From positions 1 through 64,000 of the forward strand of contig DASVEF010000365.1 of the NCBI GenBank assembly GCA_036380715.1: a stretch of 64,000 nt of DNA, given 5' to 3'. Source of the stretch: UBA5704 sp036380715. GTDB lineage: Bacteria > Acidobacteriota > Thermoanaerobaculia > Multivoradales > UBA5704. The position numbers and the translations under genes are program-made. The notes under the pieces are model-generated. The model ran no database searches. It saw nothing but the letters and a program-made list of their open reading frames with translations, and was not told the origin of the DNA. Positions 16,024 to 24,756 of this stretch are shown here, one piece after another (position 1 is the first letter of the stretch; every line of letters starts with the position of its first letter).

Positions 16024-18441
16024 TCAATGAGCCAGGGAATCCGGCCCCACCGGAGGCTCGGGAGGAGGCGTCTCCTTGAACTTGCCCTCTCTGGACAGTG
16101 GCGTGAGCGAGCCGTCGAGGGCCAGGCGCAGAACCTCGTCCATCGAATCCACCAGGTGGACCTCCATGGCTTCGCGAACCTCCGCCGGGATCTCCTCCAG
16201 ATCCTTCTCGTTCTCCCTGGGGAGGATCACCTCCGTAATACCGCCGCGGAACGCTGCCAACACCTTATCCTTGATTCCGCCCACCGGCAAGACCTTGCCT
16301 CGCAGCGTGATCTCGCCCGTCATGGCCACGTCCTTGCGCACCGGGATCTTGGTGAGCGCCGAGACCAGGGTGGTGGCCATGGTGATGCCGGCCGAGGGAC
16401 CGTCTTTGGGGATCGCCCCCTCGGGCACGTGCAGGTGGACGTCCAGGCTGTCGTTGAAGTCGGGCTCGATGCCGAACAGCTCCGAGCGGCTGCGCAGGTA
16501 GGACACCGCGGCGCGGGCCGACTCCTGCATCACCTCGCCCAGCTTGCCGGTCAGCGTCAGCTTCCCCTTGCCCGGCATCAGGCCGACCTCGGTCTCCAGC
16601 AGCTCGCCGCCCACCTCGGTCCAGGCGAGGCCGGTCGCGACCCCCACCTCGGACTCCTGGTTCTTGCGGCGGGCGCGGAACTTCGGCTTGCCCAGGAACT
16701 CGGAGATCATCTCCGGCTGCACCACCACCTCCACCCGGTCGCCCTCCTTGACCACGCGGCGGGCGATCTTGCGGCAGATGGAGGCGATCTCGCGCTCCAG
16801 GCTGCGCACGCCGGCCTCGCGGGTGTAGCTCTCGATGACCACCCGGATCGCCTCCGCCTCGAACTTGATCTTGTCCGGGGAGAGGCCGTGGTCCTTGAGC
16901 TGCCGCGGCACCAGGAACTGCTGGGCGATCGCCTGCTTCTCGTTCAGCGTGTAGCCGGAGAGCTGGATGATCTCCATGCGATCGCGCAGCGGCGGCGGGA
17001 TCGAGTGGGTGACGTTCGCCGTGGCGATGAACATGACCTTCGAGAGGTCGTAGTCCACGTCGAGGTAGTGGTCCAGGAACGAGTCGTTCTGCTCCGGGTC
17101 CAGCACCTCCAGCAGGGCCGCGGACGGATCCCCCCGGAAGTCCATGGACATCTTGTCGACCTCGTCGAGCAGGAAGACGGGGTTGATCGTCCCGGCCTTC
17201 CGCATCATCTGGATGATCTGGCCCGGGAAGGCGCCGATGTAGGTCCGGCGGTGACCCCGGATCTCGGCCTCGTCGCGCACGCCGCCCAGCGACAGGCGGA
17301 CGAACTTGCGCCCCGTGGCGCGCGCGATCGACTTGGCGAGCGACGACTTGCCGACGCCCGGCGGGCCGACGAAGCAGACGATCGAGCTCTTGGTCTGGCC
17401 GACGAGCTGGCGCACGGCCAGGAACTCGAGGATGCGGTCCTTGATCTTCTCCAGGCCGTAGTGGTCCTCGTTGAGCACCACTTCGGCGTGGTCGAGGTCC
17501 TTGCGCTCCTTGCTCTTCTTGCGCCAGGGGACCGCCACCAGCCAGTCGATGTAGTTGCGCGACACCGTAGCCTCGGCCGAGACCGGCGGCATGGCCTCCA
17601 GGCGCTTCAGCTCCTGCTCGGCCTTCTCCTTGACCTCCTTGGGGAGGCCGGCCTTCTCGACCTTCTCGCGCAGCTCCAGCATCTCGTCGCCGCGGTCGTC
17701 CTTGCGCCCCAACTCCTGATGGATGGCCTTGATCTTCTCGTTGAGGTAGTACTCCTTCTGGGCCTTCTCCATCTGCTTCTTGACCTTGACGTTGATCCGC
17801 TTGTCGATGTTGATCTTCTCGATCTCGACGTCGAGCAGGTCGTGAAGCCGCTGCAGGCGCTCGTAGGGGTTGATCAGCTCGAGCAGGGACTGCTTCTCCT
17901 GGGTCGCCACCATCAGGTGGGCCGAGAGGATGTCGGCCACGCGGTCGGGGTCGTCCAGCTTGAGGGTGGACATCAGCCCCTCGAACGCGAGGTGGTGCGA
18001 CATCTTGGCGTACTGCTCGAAGGCGGTGAGCACCTTGCCCATGTAGACCCGGAGCTCCTCGCTCATCGGGTAGTGGACCTCGAAGGTCTCTACCTCGACC
18101 TGGAGCGCGCCGTCGCTCTCGCTGACCTCCAGGATCTTGCCCCGCTGCACCCCCTCGACCATCACGCGCACGTTGCCGTTGGGGAGCTTCAGGTTCTGGA
18201 TCACGGTGGCGACGACGCCGAGCTCGCAGATGTCGTCGCGCATCGGATCGTCGATGCGCGGGTCCTTCTGCGAGGCGAGGAAGATCCGCTTGCTGGCGGT
18301 CGACAGCGCCTGCTCGAGCGCCCGCACCGAGCTCTCGCGCCCCACGATGAAGGGGGCCATCATGTGGGGGAACACCACCATGTCCCGCAACGGGACGAGG
18401 GGCAGGGATTCACGCTTCTTGTTGACGAATGGTAAAGCCAT
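16024..18441 (-). CDS. lon: ATP-dependent protease La
   Basis: Lon degrades damaged and regulatory proteins in the cytosol. The 805-residue protein has the N-terminal substrate domain (LPLVPLRDMVVFPHM), the AAA+ module with GPPGVGKSSLAKSIA and FLLDEVDKM, and the peptidase domain with the Ser-Lys dyad in PKDGPSAGITM and GGIKDKVLAA. Length is normal. It is 38 bases downstream of clpX, as in the classical tig-clpP-clpX-lon order. Confidence 0.97.
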   Translation of the reverse strand: MALPFVNKKRESLPLVPLRDMVVFPHMMAPFIVGRESSVRALEQALSTASKRIFLASQKDPRIDDPMRDDICELGVVATVIQNLKLPNGNVRVMVEGVQRGKILEVSESDGALQVEVETFEVHYPMSEELRVYMGKVLTAFEQYAKMSHHLAFEGLMSTLKLDDPDRVADILSAHLMVATQEKQSLLELINPYERLQRLHDLLDVEIEKINIDKRINVKVKKQMEKAQKEYYLNEKIKAIHQELGRKDDRGDEMLELREKVEKAGLPKEVKEKAEQELKRLEAMPPVSAEATVSRNYIDWLVAVPWRKKSKERKDLDHAEVVLNEDHYGLEKIKDRILEFLAVRQLVGQTKSSIVCFVGPPGVGKSSLAKSIARATGRKFVRLSLGGVRDEAEIRGHRRTYIGAFPGQIIQMMRKAGTINPVFLLDEVDKMSMDFRGDPSAALLEVLDPEQNDSFLDHYLDVDYDLSKVMFIATANVTHSIPPPLRDRMEIIQLSGYTLNEKQAIAQQFLVPRQLKDHGLSPDKIKFEAEAIRVVIESYTREAGVRSLEREIASICRKIARRVVKEGDRVEVVVQPEMISEFLGKPKFRARRKNQESEVGVATGLAWTEVGGELLETEVGLMPGKGKLTLTGKLGEVMQESARAAVSYLRSRSELFGIEPDFNDSLDVHLHVPEGAIPKDGPSAGITMATTLVSALTKIPVRKDVAMTGEITLRGKVLPVGGIKDKVLAAFRGGITEVILPRENEKDLEEIPAEVREAMEVHLVDSMDEVLRLALDGSLTPLSREGKFKETPPPEPPVGPDSLAH

Positions 18442-18478
18442 GGTCTTTCGCTTGCCTCTGACTCAAATCTTGGGCCGA

Positions 18479-19717
<1,239 letters not shown>

Positions 19718-19856
19718 TTCTCCTCCGTGGTGGCGGCCGTTGCACCGGGTACCTTCGTCGATGCTAGGGGCGTCCTGGAATCCCTGTCAACTCCGCCATC
19801 TAGAACAGGGTGCGTGCGGAGGGCTATTTCCTTTCCTCCCGCCGCACCGCCGTGAG

Positions 19857-20459
19857 TCACCGGGAGACCACCTCGGGCCGCCGCCGCATCATCACTCGGT
19901 CCGCCAATCCGTACTCGACCGATTCTTTCGCTCCGAGAATCCTATCGCGTTCCGTGTCGCGATGGATCTCCTCTTTCGTTTTTCCCGTGTGGAACGCCAG
20001 GATCTCGTCCAGGCGGTCGCGCATCATCAGCATGTCGCGGGCGTGGATCTCGACGTCGCTCTGCTGCCCTCCCAGGCCCTGGAGCCACGGCTGGTGGATC
20101 AGGATCCGGCTGTTGGGGAGCAGCGTCCGCTTGCCTTTGGTCCCCGAGGCCATGAGGACCGCGGCCATCGAAGCGGCCTGCCCGACGCAGTAGGTGGCGA
20201 CGTCGGGCTTGATGTACTGCATGGTGTCGTAGATCGCCAGGCCGGCGCTGATGGAGCCGCCCGGCGAGTTGATGTAGATCGAGATGTCCTTTTCAGGGTT
20301 CTCCGCCTCCAGAAACAGCATCTGGGCGATGATCAGGCTGGCCACGTCGTCGTCGATGGCCCGGCCGAGGAAGATGATGTTGTCCTTGAGCAGGCGCGAG
20401 AAGATGTCGTACGCGCGCTCGCCCCGGTTCGTCTGCTCTACAACCATCGGAATCAGCAT
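19857..20459 (-). CDS. clpP: ATP-dependent Clp protease proteolytic subunit
   Basis: ClpP is the self-compartmentalised serine protease of ClpXP. The 200-residue protein has Ser97 in CVGQAASMAA and His122 in RILIHQPWLQG, plus IYINSPGGSISAGLAIYDTM. The catalytic Asp follows further on. Normal length; a short N-terminal propeptide region (MLIPMVVEQTNRGERAYDI) is present. It starts 22 bases after tig. Confidence 0.97.
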   Translation of the reverse strand: MLIPMVVEQTNRGERAYDIFSRLLKDNIIFLGRAIDDDVASLIIAQMLFLEAENPEKDISIYINSPGGSISAGLAIYDTMQYIKPDVATYCVGQAASMAAVLMASGTKGKRTLLPNSRILIHQPWLQGLGGQQSDVEIHARDMLMMRDRLDEILAFHTGKTKEEIHRDTERDRILGAKESVEYGLADRVMMRRRPEVVSR

Positions 20460-20481
20460 GTCTGCAGCTCTCCCTGAAGCT

Positions 20482-21807
20482 TCAGGCGCCCGCTTCGGCC
20501 GCGGCGTTACCCGCCTCTTCGCCGAGCAGGTGCCGGATCGTCTTTTCGCGCCGCAACTGGGCCCGGAAGCTGGCCAGGCGCCCGTCCTCGTCGAGGGCGC
20601 GGCGGAGCTGCGGCGTCGAGGTGTTCTGGGCGCGGGCGACCACCGCCAGGGTGCGCTCGAACTCCTCTTCGCTCACTTCGATCGACTCGGACTCGGACAC
20701 GGCGTCCAGCAGCAGCCGCGCATGCACCCGTTGCTCGGCCAGGGGGATCATGTCCTCGGCCATCCGGTTCCAGTCGATGTGGGCCTGCTCGAGGTTGACG
20801 CCCCGCCGCGCCAGCGACTCGGCGTATTCCTGGACCAGGCTCTCTACCTCTTTACGGACCACCCCCTGGGGAAGGTCCAGGGGGTGCCGCTCGCGCAACT
20901 GGTCGAGAAGGGCGCGCTGGCGCTCCTCGTGGCGCTGCTCGGTCTTGTTGTGCCGCAGCCGCGTGGAGATGGCCTCGCGGAGCTGCTCCAGAGCGGTGAA
21001 GTCCTGGCTCACCCGGGCGGCGAATTCGTCGTCGAGCGGCGGCAGGTCGCGCTCCTTGACCGCGGTCACCCGGACGCGGAACCTCTGCTCGTGCACGAGC
21101 GGCTGTCCCCCTTCCGCCTCCGGCGGGTGCTCGTGCCGGCGGCTGAAGGTCGTCTCCTGCCCGGCGGACAGTCCGGACAGGGCGAGGGTCAGCTCCTCCC
21201 ACACCTGCGGATCGCCGACCTCGATGGTGACGGCGTCGCTCTTCGCCTCGTGCGCCTCTTCGCCCTCTTCACCATGCGCGCCGGTGAGCTGGGTGATCTC
21301 CGCGCTGACCAGGTCGCCGCGCGCGGCCGGGCGCTCGACGGGGACCCAGTCGGCCAGACGGCGCCGCAGGTCCTCGATCGCGTCGTCGATCTCCGCCGTG
21401 CCGGGGTCGGTCGAAGGGTTCGGCAGGTCGAAGTCGCGGATGTTGCGCAGCTCGATCTGCGGCCGGGTCTCGACCGTGGCGACGAAGGTCAGCGGCTCGC
21501 CGGGCTGCATGTCGCGGACCTCCTCCACTTCAGGAGGCAGGAGAGGATCGATCGAGCTCTCCGCCTGCGCCTGTTTCCAGTAGCGCGGCAGGAGCCGGTC
21601 GACGACCTCGCGCTCGATGTCCTTGGCGAAGCGCTGGCGGACCACCTTGGAAGGCACCTTGCCCTGGCGGAAGCCGGGGATGCGCACGCGGCGTCCGAAC
21701 TCCTGGATCACGCGCTGCGTCTCGGCCTCCACTGCCGGGGCAGGCACCTCGACGGTGAGCTGCTTGCGGCACGGCCCCACATCCTGCAGAGAAACGACGA
21801 CACTCAT
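20482..21807 (-). CDS. tig: Trigger factor
   Basis: This ribosome-associated chaperone and prolyl isomerase is 441 residues from the ATG at 21807, preceded by AGAGGA. An upstream start at 21855 lies inside tRNA-Leu and is rejected. The ribosome-binding signature appears as RRVRIPGFRQGKVPSKVV. The PPIase-like middle domain (RGDLVSAEITQL) and the helical C-terminal arms follow. The protein is acidic. The gene lies just downstream of two tRNA genes and is probably co-transcribed with them. Confidence 0.95.
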   Translation of the reverse strand: MSVVVSLQDVGPCRKQLTVEVPAPAVEAETQRVIQEFGRRVRIPGFRQGKVPSKVVRQRFAKDIEREVVDRLLPRYWKQAQAESSIDPLLPPEVEEVRDMQPGEPLTFVATVETRPQIELRNIRDFDLPNPSTDPGTAEIDDAIEDLRRRLADWVPVERPAARGDLVSAEITQLTGAHGEEGEEAHEAKSDAVTIEVGDPQVWEELTLALSGLSAGQETTFSRRHEHPPEAEGGQPLVHEQRFRVRVTAVKERDLPPLDDEFAARVSQDFTALEQLREAISTRLRHNKTEQRHEERQRALLDQLRERHPLDLPQGVVRKEVESLVQEYAESLARRGVNLEQAHIDWNRMAEDMIPLAEQRVHARLLLDAVSESESIEVSEEEFERTLAVVARAQNTSTPQLRRALDEDGRLASFRAQLRREKTIRHLLGEEAGNAAAEAGA

Positions 21808-21825
21808 CCGTGGATCATCCTCTCT

Positions 21826-21914
21826 TGGTGCGAAAGGGGGGACTCGAACCCCCAACCCGATCTCTCGGGACTAGATCCTAAGTCTAGCGCGTATACCAGT
21901 TCCGCCACTTTCGC
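21826..21914 (-). tRNA. tRNA-Leu (anticodon UAG)
   Basis: The minus strand reads GCGAAAG...CTTTCGCACCA, with an 89-nt body including an encoded CCA end. The acceptor stem pairs perfectly. The anticodon arm CTAGACTTAGGATCTAG gives UAG, and the long variable arm (TCCCGAGAGATCGGG) is as expected for a class II leucine tRNA. Confidence 0.96.
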
Positions 21915-21964
21915 GGTGCTCTCCTTGCTCGGGAGGGGAGTGATGGTATGTCTGAAAGGGGAGA

Positions 21965-22040
21965 TGGTGAGCCGCGAAGGAATCGAACCTTCAACCCGCA
22001 GATTAAGAGTCTGCTGCTCTGCCAGTTGAGCTAGCGGCCC
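21965..22040 (-). tRNA. tRNA-Lys (anticodon CUU)
   Basis: The 76-nt minus-strand gene starts GGGCCGC and ends GCGGCTCACCA with an encoded CCA. The anticodon stem-loop GCAGACTCTTAATCTGC gives CUU. The T arm GGTTCGATTCC and D arm are normal. It is the first gene of the tRNA-tig block. Confidence 0.96.
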
Positions 22041-22053
22041 TTTTCGACGACGG

Positions 22054-22082
22054 ATAATACTCAAGAGGGGACCAGATGACAA
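22054..22082 (-). promoter_or_regulatory. Sigma-70-type promoter for the tRNA-tig-clp block
   Basis: On the minus strand TTGTCA (22082-22077) and TATTAT (22059-22054) are separated by exactly 17 bases. Transcription would begin near 22047, seven bases before tRNA-Lys. Confidence 0.75.
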
Positions 22083-22218
22083 CGCCCCCCTCCAGATCGG
22101 CTCGAGGTGAACTGTCATCCTTCCTCCCGCCTCAACATGGGAAGCCCTCTCCACATTCCCGCCAGAGCGGGCTCTCCCTGCCCCCTGTATAGACGACTCC
22201 CCGGCTCCCGTCACAGGC

Positions 22219-22437
22219 CTATCCACCTTGCACGAAATGGACCACTTCGAGGCGGTCGCCCGGCGCGAGCGCCGTGCCCGCGTAGTCGCTCCGGCGGACG
22301 ATCTCGCCGTTGCGCTCCACCGCGACGGTGCGCGGGTCCCGCCCCAGCCCCGAGATCAGATCGAGCACGGTCGCGCCCGCGGCCAGCGGGTGCGGCTCGC
22401 CGTTCAGCACGATCTCGAAGGTCACGTCCGTGTGCAT
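22219..22437 (-). CDS. thiS: Sulfur carrier protein ThiS
   Basis: This 72-residue beta-grasp protein carries sulfur for thiazole synthesis after thiocarboxylation of its C-terminal glycine. FEIVLNGEPHPL, VAVERNGEIVRRSDY and GDRLEVVHFVQGG are typical, and it ends in Gly-Gly. No other thiamine gene is in the window and no TPP riboswitch fits in the short upstream gap. A MoaD role was considered because moaA is near, but the middle motif is that of ThiS. Confidence 0.9.
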   Translation of the reverse strand: MHTDVTFEIVLNGEPHPLAAGATVLDLISGLGRDPRTVAVERNGEIVRRSDYAGTALAPGDRLEVVHFVQGG

Positions 22438-22488
22438 CCTCTATCGTTACCACAATCGGGGCGGGGATGCACCCACCGGCCGGGCAGG

Positions 22489-23292
22489 TTATAGAAGGTG
22501 CTTGAGCTCGGCCCGGCCGATCGAGCCGACCGCGGTGATGATCAGGGCGGCGGTGCCGCGGCCGGGATGGGGGATGTCGAAGGCCAGCGACAGGATGCCG
22601 TCGTCGTCCGTCCGGCCGTTGGCCAGGACGCGCGGCTCGGAGACGGTGGAGATCATCCGCACCGAGACCTGGGCGCCGACGACCGGCGCGCCGCTCTTGC
22701 TGGAGGTGGCCCGCAAGGTGAGCGCCGCCCGCCGGCCCAGCGCCATGTCCCGCTCCTCCTCGACCAGGAGCACGAGCTGCTCCTGGTCGGCCTCGTTGGT
22801 GAGGTACTCCAGGATGACCTGGTCGAGGGAGCGCTCCCGGGCCGGCGCCGCCGGGCGGGGCGGGGCGCTCGGGGGCGCGATCGGCGGCGCAGCGCTCGGC
22901 GGCGGAGGCGGCGCGGGCGCGGGTGGGGGACGGACGCCTGTGTCCACCCGGAGAGGCGGGGCCGGAGAGGGCGCCGCCGGAGCCGGCCGCGCCTCGGCCT
23001 TGGAGTGCTGCCCGGTCTGCTTGCTGGTGATCAGCTCCGCCAGCTTGGCGTCGAGCTTGCCGTGGCGGATCGCCGCGATCATCGTCCGATGCTGGTGGTC
23101 CATGAGGGTCAGGATCTCCTTCTCCTTGCCCTCGGCCAGCAGGTCCGCGTAGCTCGCCCGCTTGCTGGCCAGCACCTGGCCGCCCACGTAGACCAGGCTC
23201 TCGATGAACGGATTCGAGACCCCCTTGTCCTCCGTCTGGACGTGGAAGACCACCTCGTTGTGGCGGACGTCGGTGTTGTACCCGGTGATCAT
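22489..23292 (-). CDS. Hypothetical protein with proline-rich linker
   Basis: The 267-residue protein has an N-terminal region (about 1-90) beginning MITGYNTDVRHNEVVFHVQT and containing ESLVYVGGQVLASKR. A long Pro/Ala linker follows (about 100-150, with PPPAPAPPPPPSAAPP). The C-terminal beta-rich domain (about 175-267, LTLRATSSKSGAPVVGAQVS) looks like an Ig-like or carboxypeptidase-regulatory-type fold. There is no signal peptide. No function is assigned. Confidence 0.6.
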   Translation of the reverse strand: MITGYNTDVRHNEVVFHVQTEDKGVSNPFIESLVYVGGQVLASKRASYADLLAEGKEKEILTLMDHQHRTMIAAIRHGKLDAKLAELITSKQTGQHSKAEARPAPAAPSPAPPLRVDTGVRPPPAPAPPPPPSAAPPIAPPSAPPRPAAPARERSLDQVILEYLTNEADQEQLVLLVEEERDMALGRRAALTLRATSSKSGAPVVGAQVSVRMISTVSEPRVLANGRTDDDGILSLAFDIPHPGRGTAALIITAVGSIGRAELKHLL

Positions 23293-23444
23293 GCGCTGGG
23301 CGCAGCTTATCCTGCGATCGATGGATCGGCGCGAAGATTCTAAGAACAGCGCCAGGGGGAATCAAGCGCGGGTCGAATCGCGTATACAATAAGGAAGGCC
23401 CACCGAGCCTGCCCGACCCTCCCCGGCCCCTCTATGGGAACACA

Positions 23445-23555
23445 TCCGGCGGGAGAGCAGGCCGACAGGGTGGTCCGGGAAACCGGGCCGCCTCCCGTGT
23501 TTGGAAAGGCGGGCCGAGACCTCCTCCGGGTGGCTCGGCGTGTCCTTTCAGGGCT
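23445..23555 (+). promoter_or_regulatory. Moco (molybdenum cofactor) riboswitch
   Basis: The moaA leader contains the conserved blocks of the moco RNA motif: GGTCCGGGAAACCGGGCC, GCCTCCCGT, TTGGAAAGGCGGGCC, and a closing stem GCCGAG...CTCGGC around ACCTCCTCCGGGTGG. CGGGAG near 23450 pairs with CTCCCG near 23492. It lies 15-20 bases before the moaA start, so it could control translation as well as elongation. It would lower expression when the molybdenum or tungsten cofactor is abundant. Confidence 0.85.
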
Positions 23556-23570
23556 GTTATCGAGGATACG

Positions 23571-24650
23571 ATGAGCCACCTGGTCACGATCGGCAGATCC
23601 ACCGCACCGCCCCTCTCTCCCCTTCCGGCCCTCCCGTCTACGGCGGAGCCGGACGGCGGAACGCGTCTCGTCGACGCCTTCGGGCGGCGGCTCACCTATC
23701 TGCGGGTCTCGGTGACCGACCGCTGCAACCTGCGCTGCACCTACTGCCTCCCCGCCGACGCCGACTTCCCGTTCGGCGAACGGGACTTCCTCGCCCCGTC
23801 CGAGATCGAGCGGATCGTCGGCGCCCTGGCCCGCCTCGGCATCCGGCGGGTGCGGCTGACCGGCGGCGAGCCGCTGGTGCGCCGGGACATCCTGGAGATC
23901 GCGCAACGGATCAAGGCGCTGCCCGGCATCGAGAACCTCGCTCTCTCCACCAACGGCACGGAGCTGGAGCGCATGGCTCCCGCTCTCAAGGCAGCCGGGA
24001 TCGACCGGGTCAACGTCAGCCTCGACAGCCTGGACCCGGAGACGTTCCGCGCCATCACCCGGACGGGGAGCCTGGAGCAGGTCTGGCGCGGCGTCGAGGC
24101 GGCGCTGGATGCCGGGCTCCACCCCGTCAAGCTGAACGCCGTTCTCCTCGCCCAGACGAACCTGGAGGACGCCGACCGCCTGGCCGCCCTGACCCTCGAC
24201 CGCCCGCTCGCCGTGCGCTTCATCGAGATGATGCCCACGGCGTCCAACCGCCACCTGCAGCCGTCCGAGTACGTCTCCTGCGACGCGGTCCGCGCCCGCC
24301 TGGAGGCGCGGTTCGGGGCTCTGGAGCCCTTGGACGCCGAGGAGGCCGGCCCGCGCACCGGCCCGGCCAAGGCCTTCCGCTTCCCGGGCGCCACCGGCAC
24401 CATCGGCTTCATCACCCCCCTCTCGCACACCTTCTGCGCCGAGTGCAACCGGCTGCGACTCACCGCCCGCGGCGAGCTGCGCCTCTGCCTGTTCGCCGAC
24501 CGCTCCTACCCCCTCCGCCCCCTGCTCGCCGGCGAGGACGCCGCTCTGGAGGACGAGATCCTGCGCGTCCTGCGGGAGAAGCCGGCCGAGCACATGCTCA
24601 CCCAGGGCAACTACGGCAACCTCGTCAGCTTCATGCAAACGGGGGGCTGA
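23571..24650 (+). CDS. moaA: GTP 3',8-cyclase
   Basis: MoaA starts molybdenum cofactor synthesis by converting GTP to 3',8-cyclo-dihydro-GTP. The 359-residue radical-SAM protein has RCNLRCTYCL (Cys52, Cys56, Cys59), RLTGGEPLVR, the second cluster motif FCAECNRLRLTARGELRLCLF, and the essential C-terminal Gly-Gly. It carries an extra N-terminal leader of about 30 Pro/Ser-rich residues compared with usual MoaA. No other moa gene is adjacent. Confidence 0.95.
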   Translation: MSHLVTIGRSTAPPLSPLPALPSTAEPDGGTRLVDAFGRRLTYLRVSVTDRCNLRCTYCLPADADFPFGERDFLAPSEIERIVGALARLGIRRVRLTGGEPLVRRDILEIAQRIKALPGIENLALSTNGTELERMAPALKAAGIDRVNVSLDSLDPETFRAITRTGSLEQVWRGVEAALDAGLHPVKLNAVLLAQTNLEDADRLAALTLDRPLAVRFIEMMPTASNRHLQPSEYVSCDAVRARLEARFGALEPLDAEEAGPRTGPAKAFRFPGATGTIGFITPLSHTFCAECNRLRLTARGELRLCLFADRSYPLRPLLAGEDAALEDEILRVLREKPAEHMLTQGNYGNLVSFMQTGG

Positions 24651-24698
24651 CCCGAAATCAAGGCTCGCTTTTAAAGAGACTTCACACCCTTCCTTATA

Positions 24699-24717
24699 GG
24701 CGAATGTGTGATTCGCC
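24699..24717. promoter_or_regulatory. Perfect hairpin upstream of the first CxxCH paralogue
   Basis: GGCGAAT (24699-24705) and ATTCGCC (24711-24717) are exact inverted copies with a five-base loop, 40 bases before the next start codon. No T tract follows immediately, so it may be a regulatory hairpin or operator rather than a terminator. Confidence 0.4.
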
Positions 24718-24756
24718 GTATTTCCCGTAGTTATTACGAGGAACAGGAGGAGTTGT

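Noticed and set aside
21808..21855. Upstream start for trigger factor
   Set aside because: It would place the N-terminus inside tRNA-Leu; the ATG at 21807 fits the family's length.
22438..22488. TPP riboswitch before thiS
   Set aside because: The gap of about 50 bases is too short and lacks the conserved CUGAGA-type motif.
23501..24730. Overlapping 409-codon frame across moaA
   Set aside because: It is a shadow of moaA in another frame, dominated by Arg and Pro, and its start lies inside the riboswitch.
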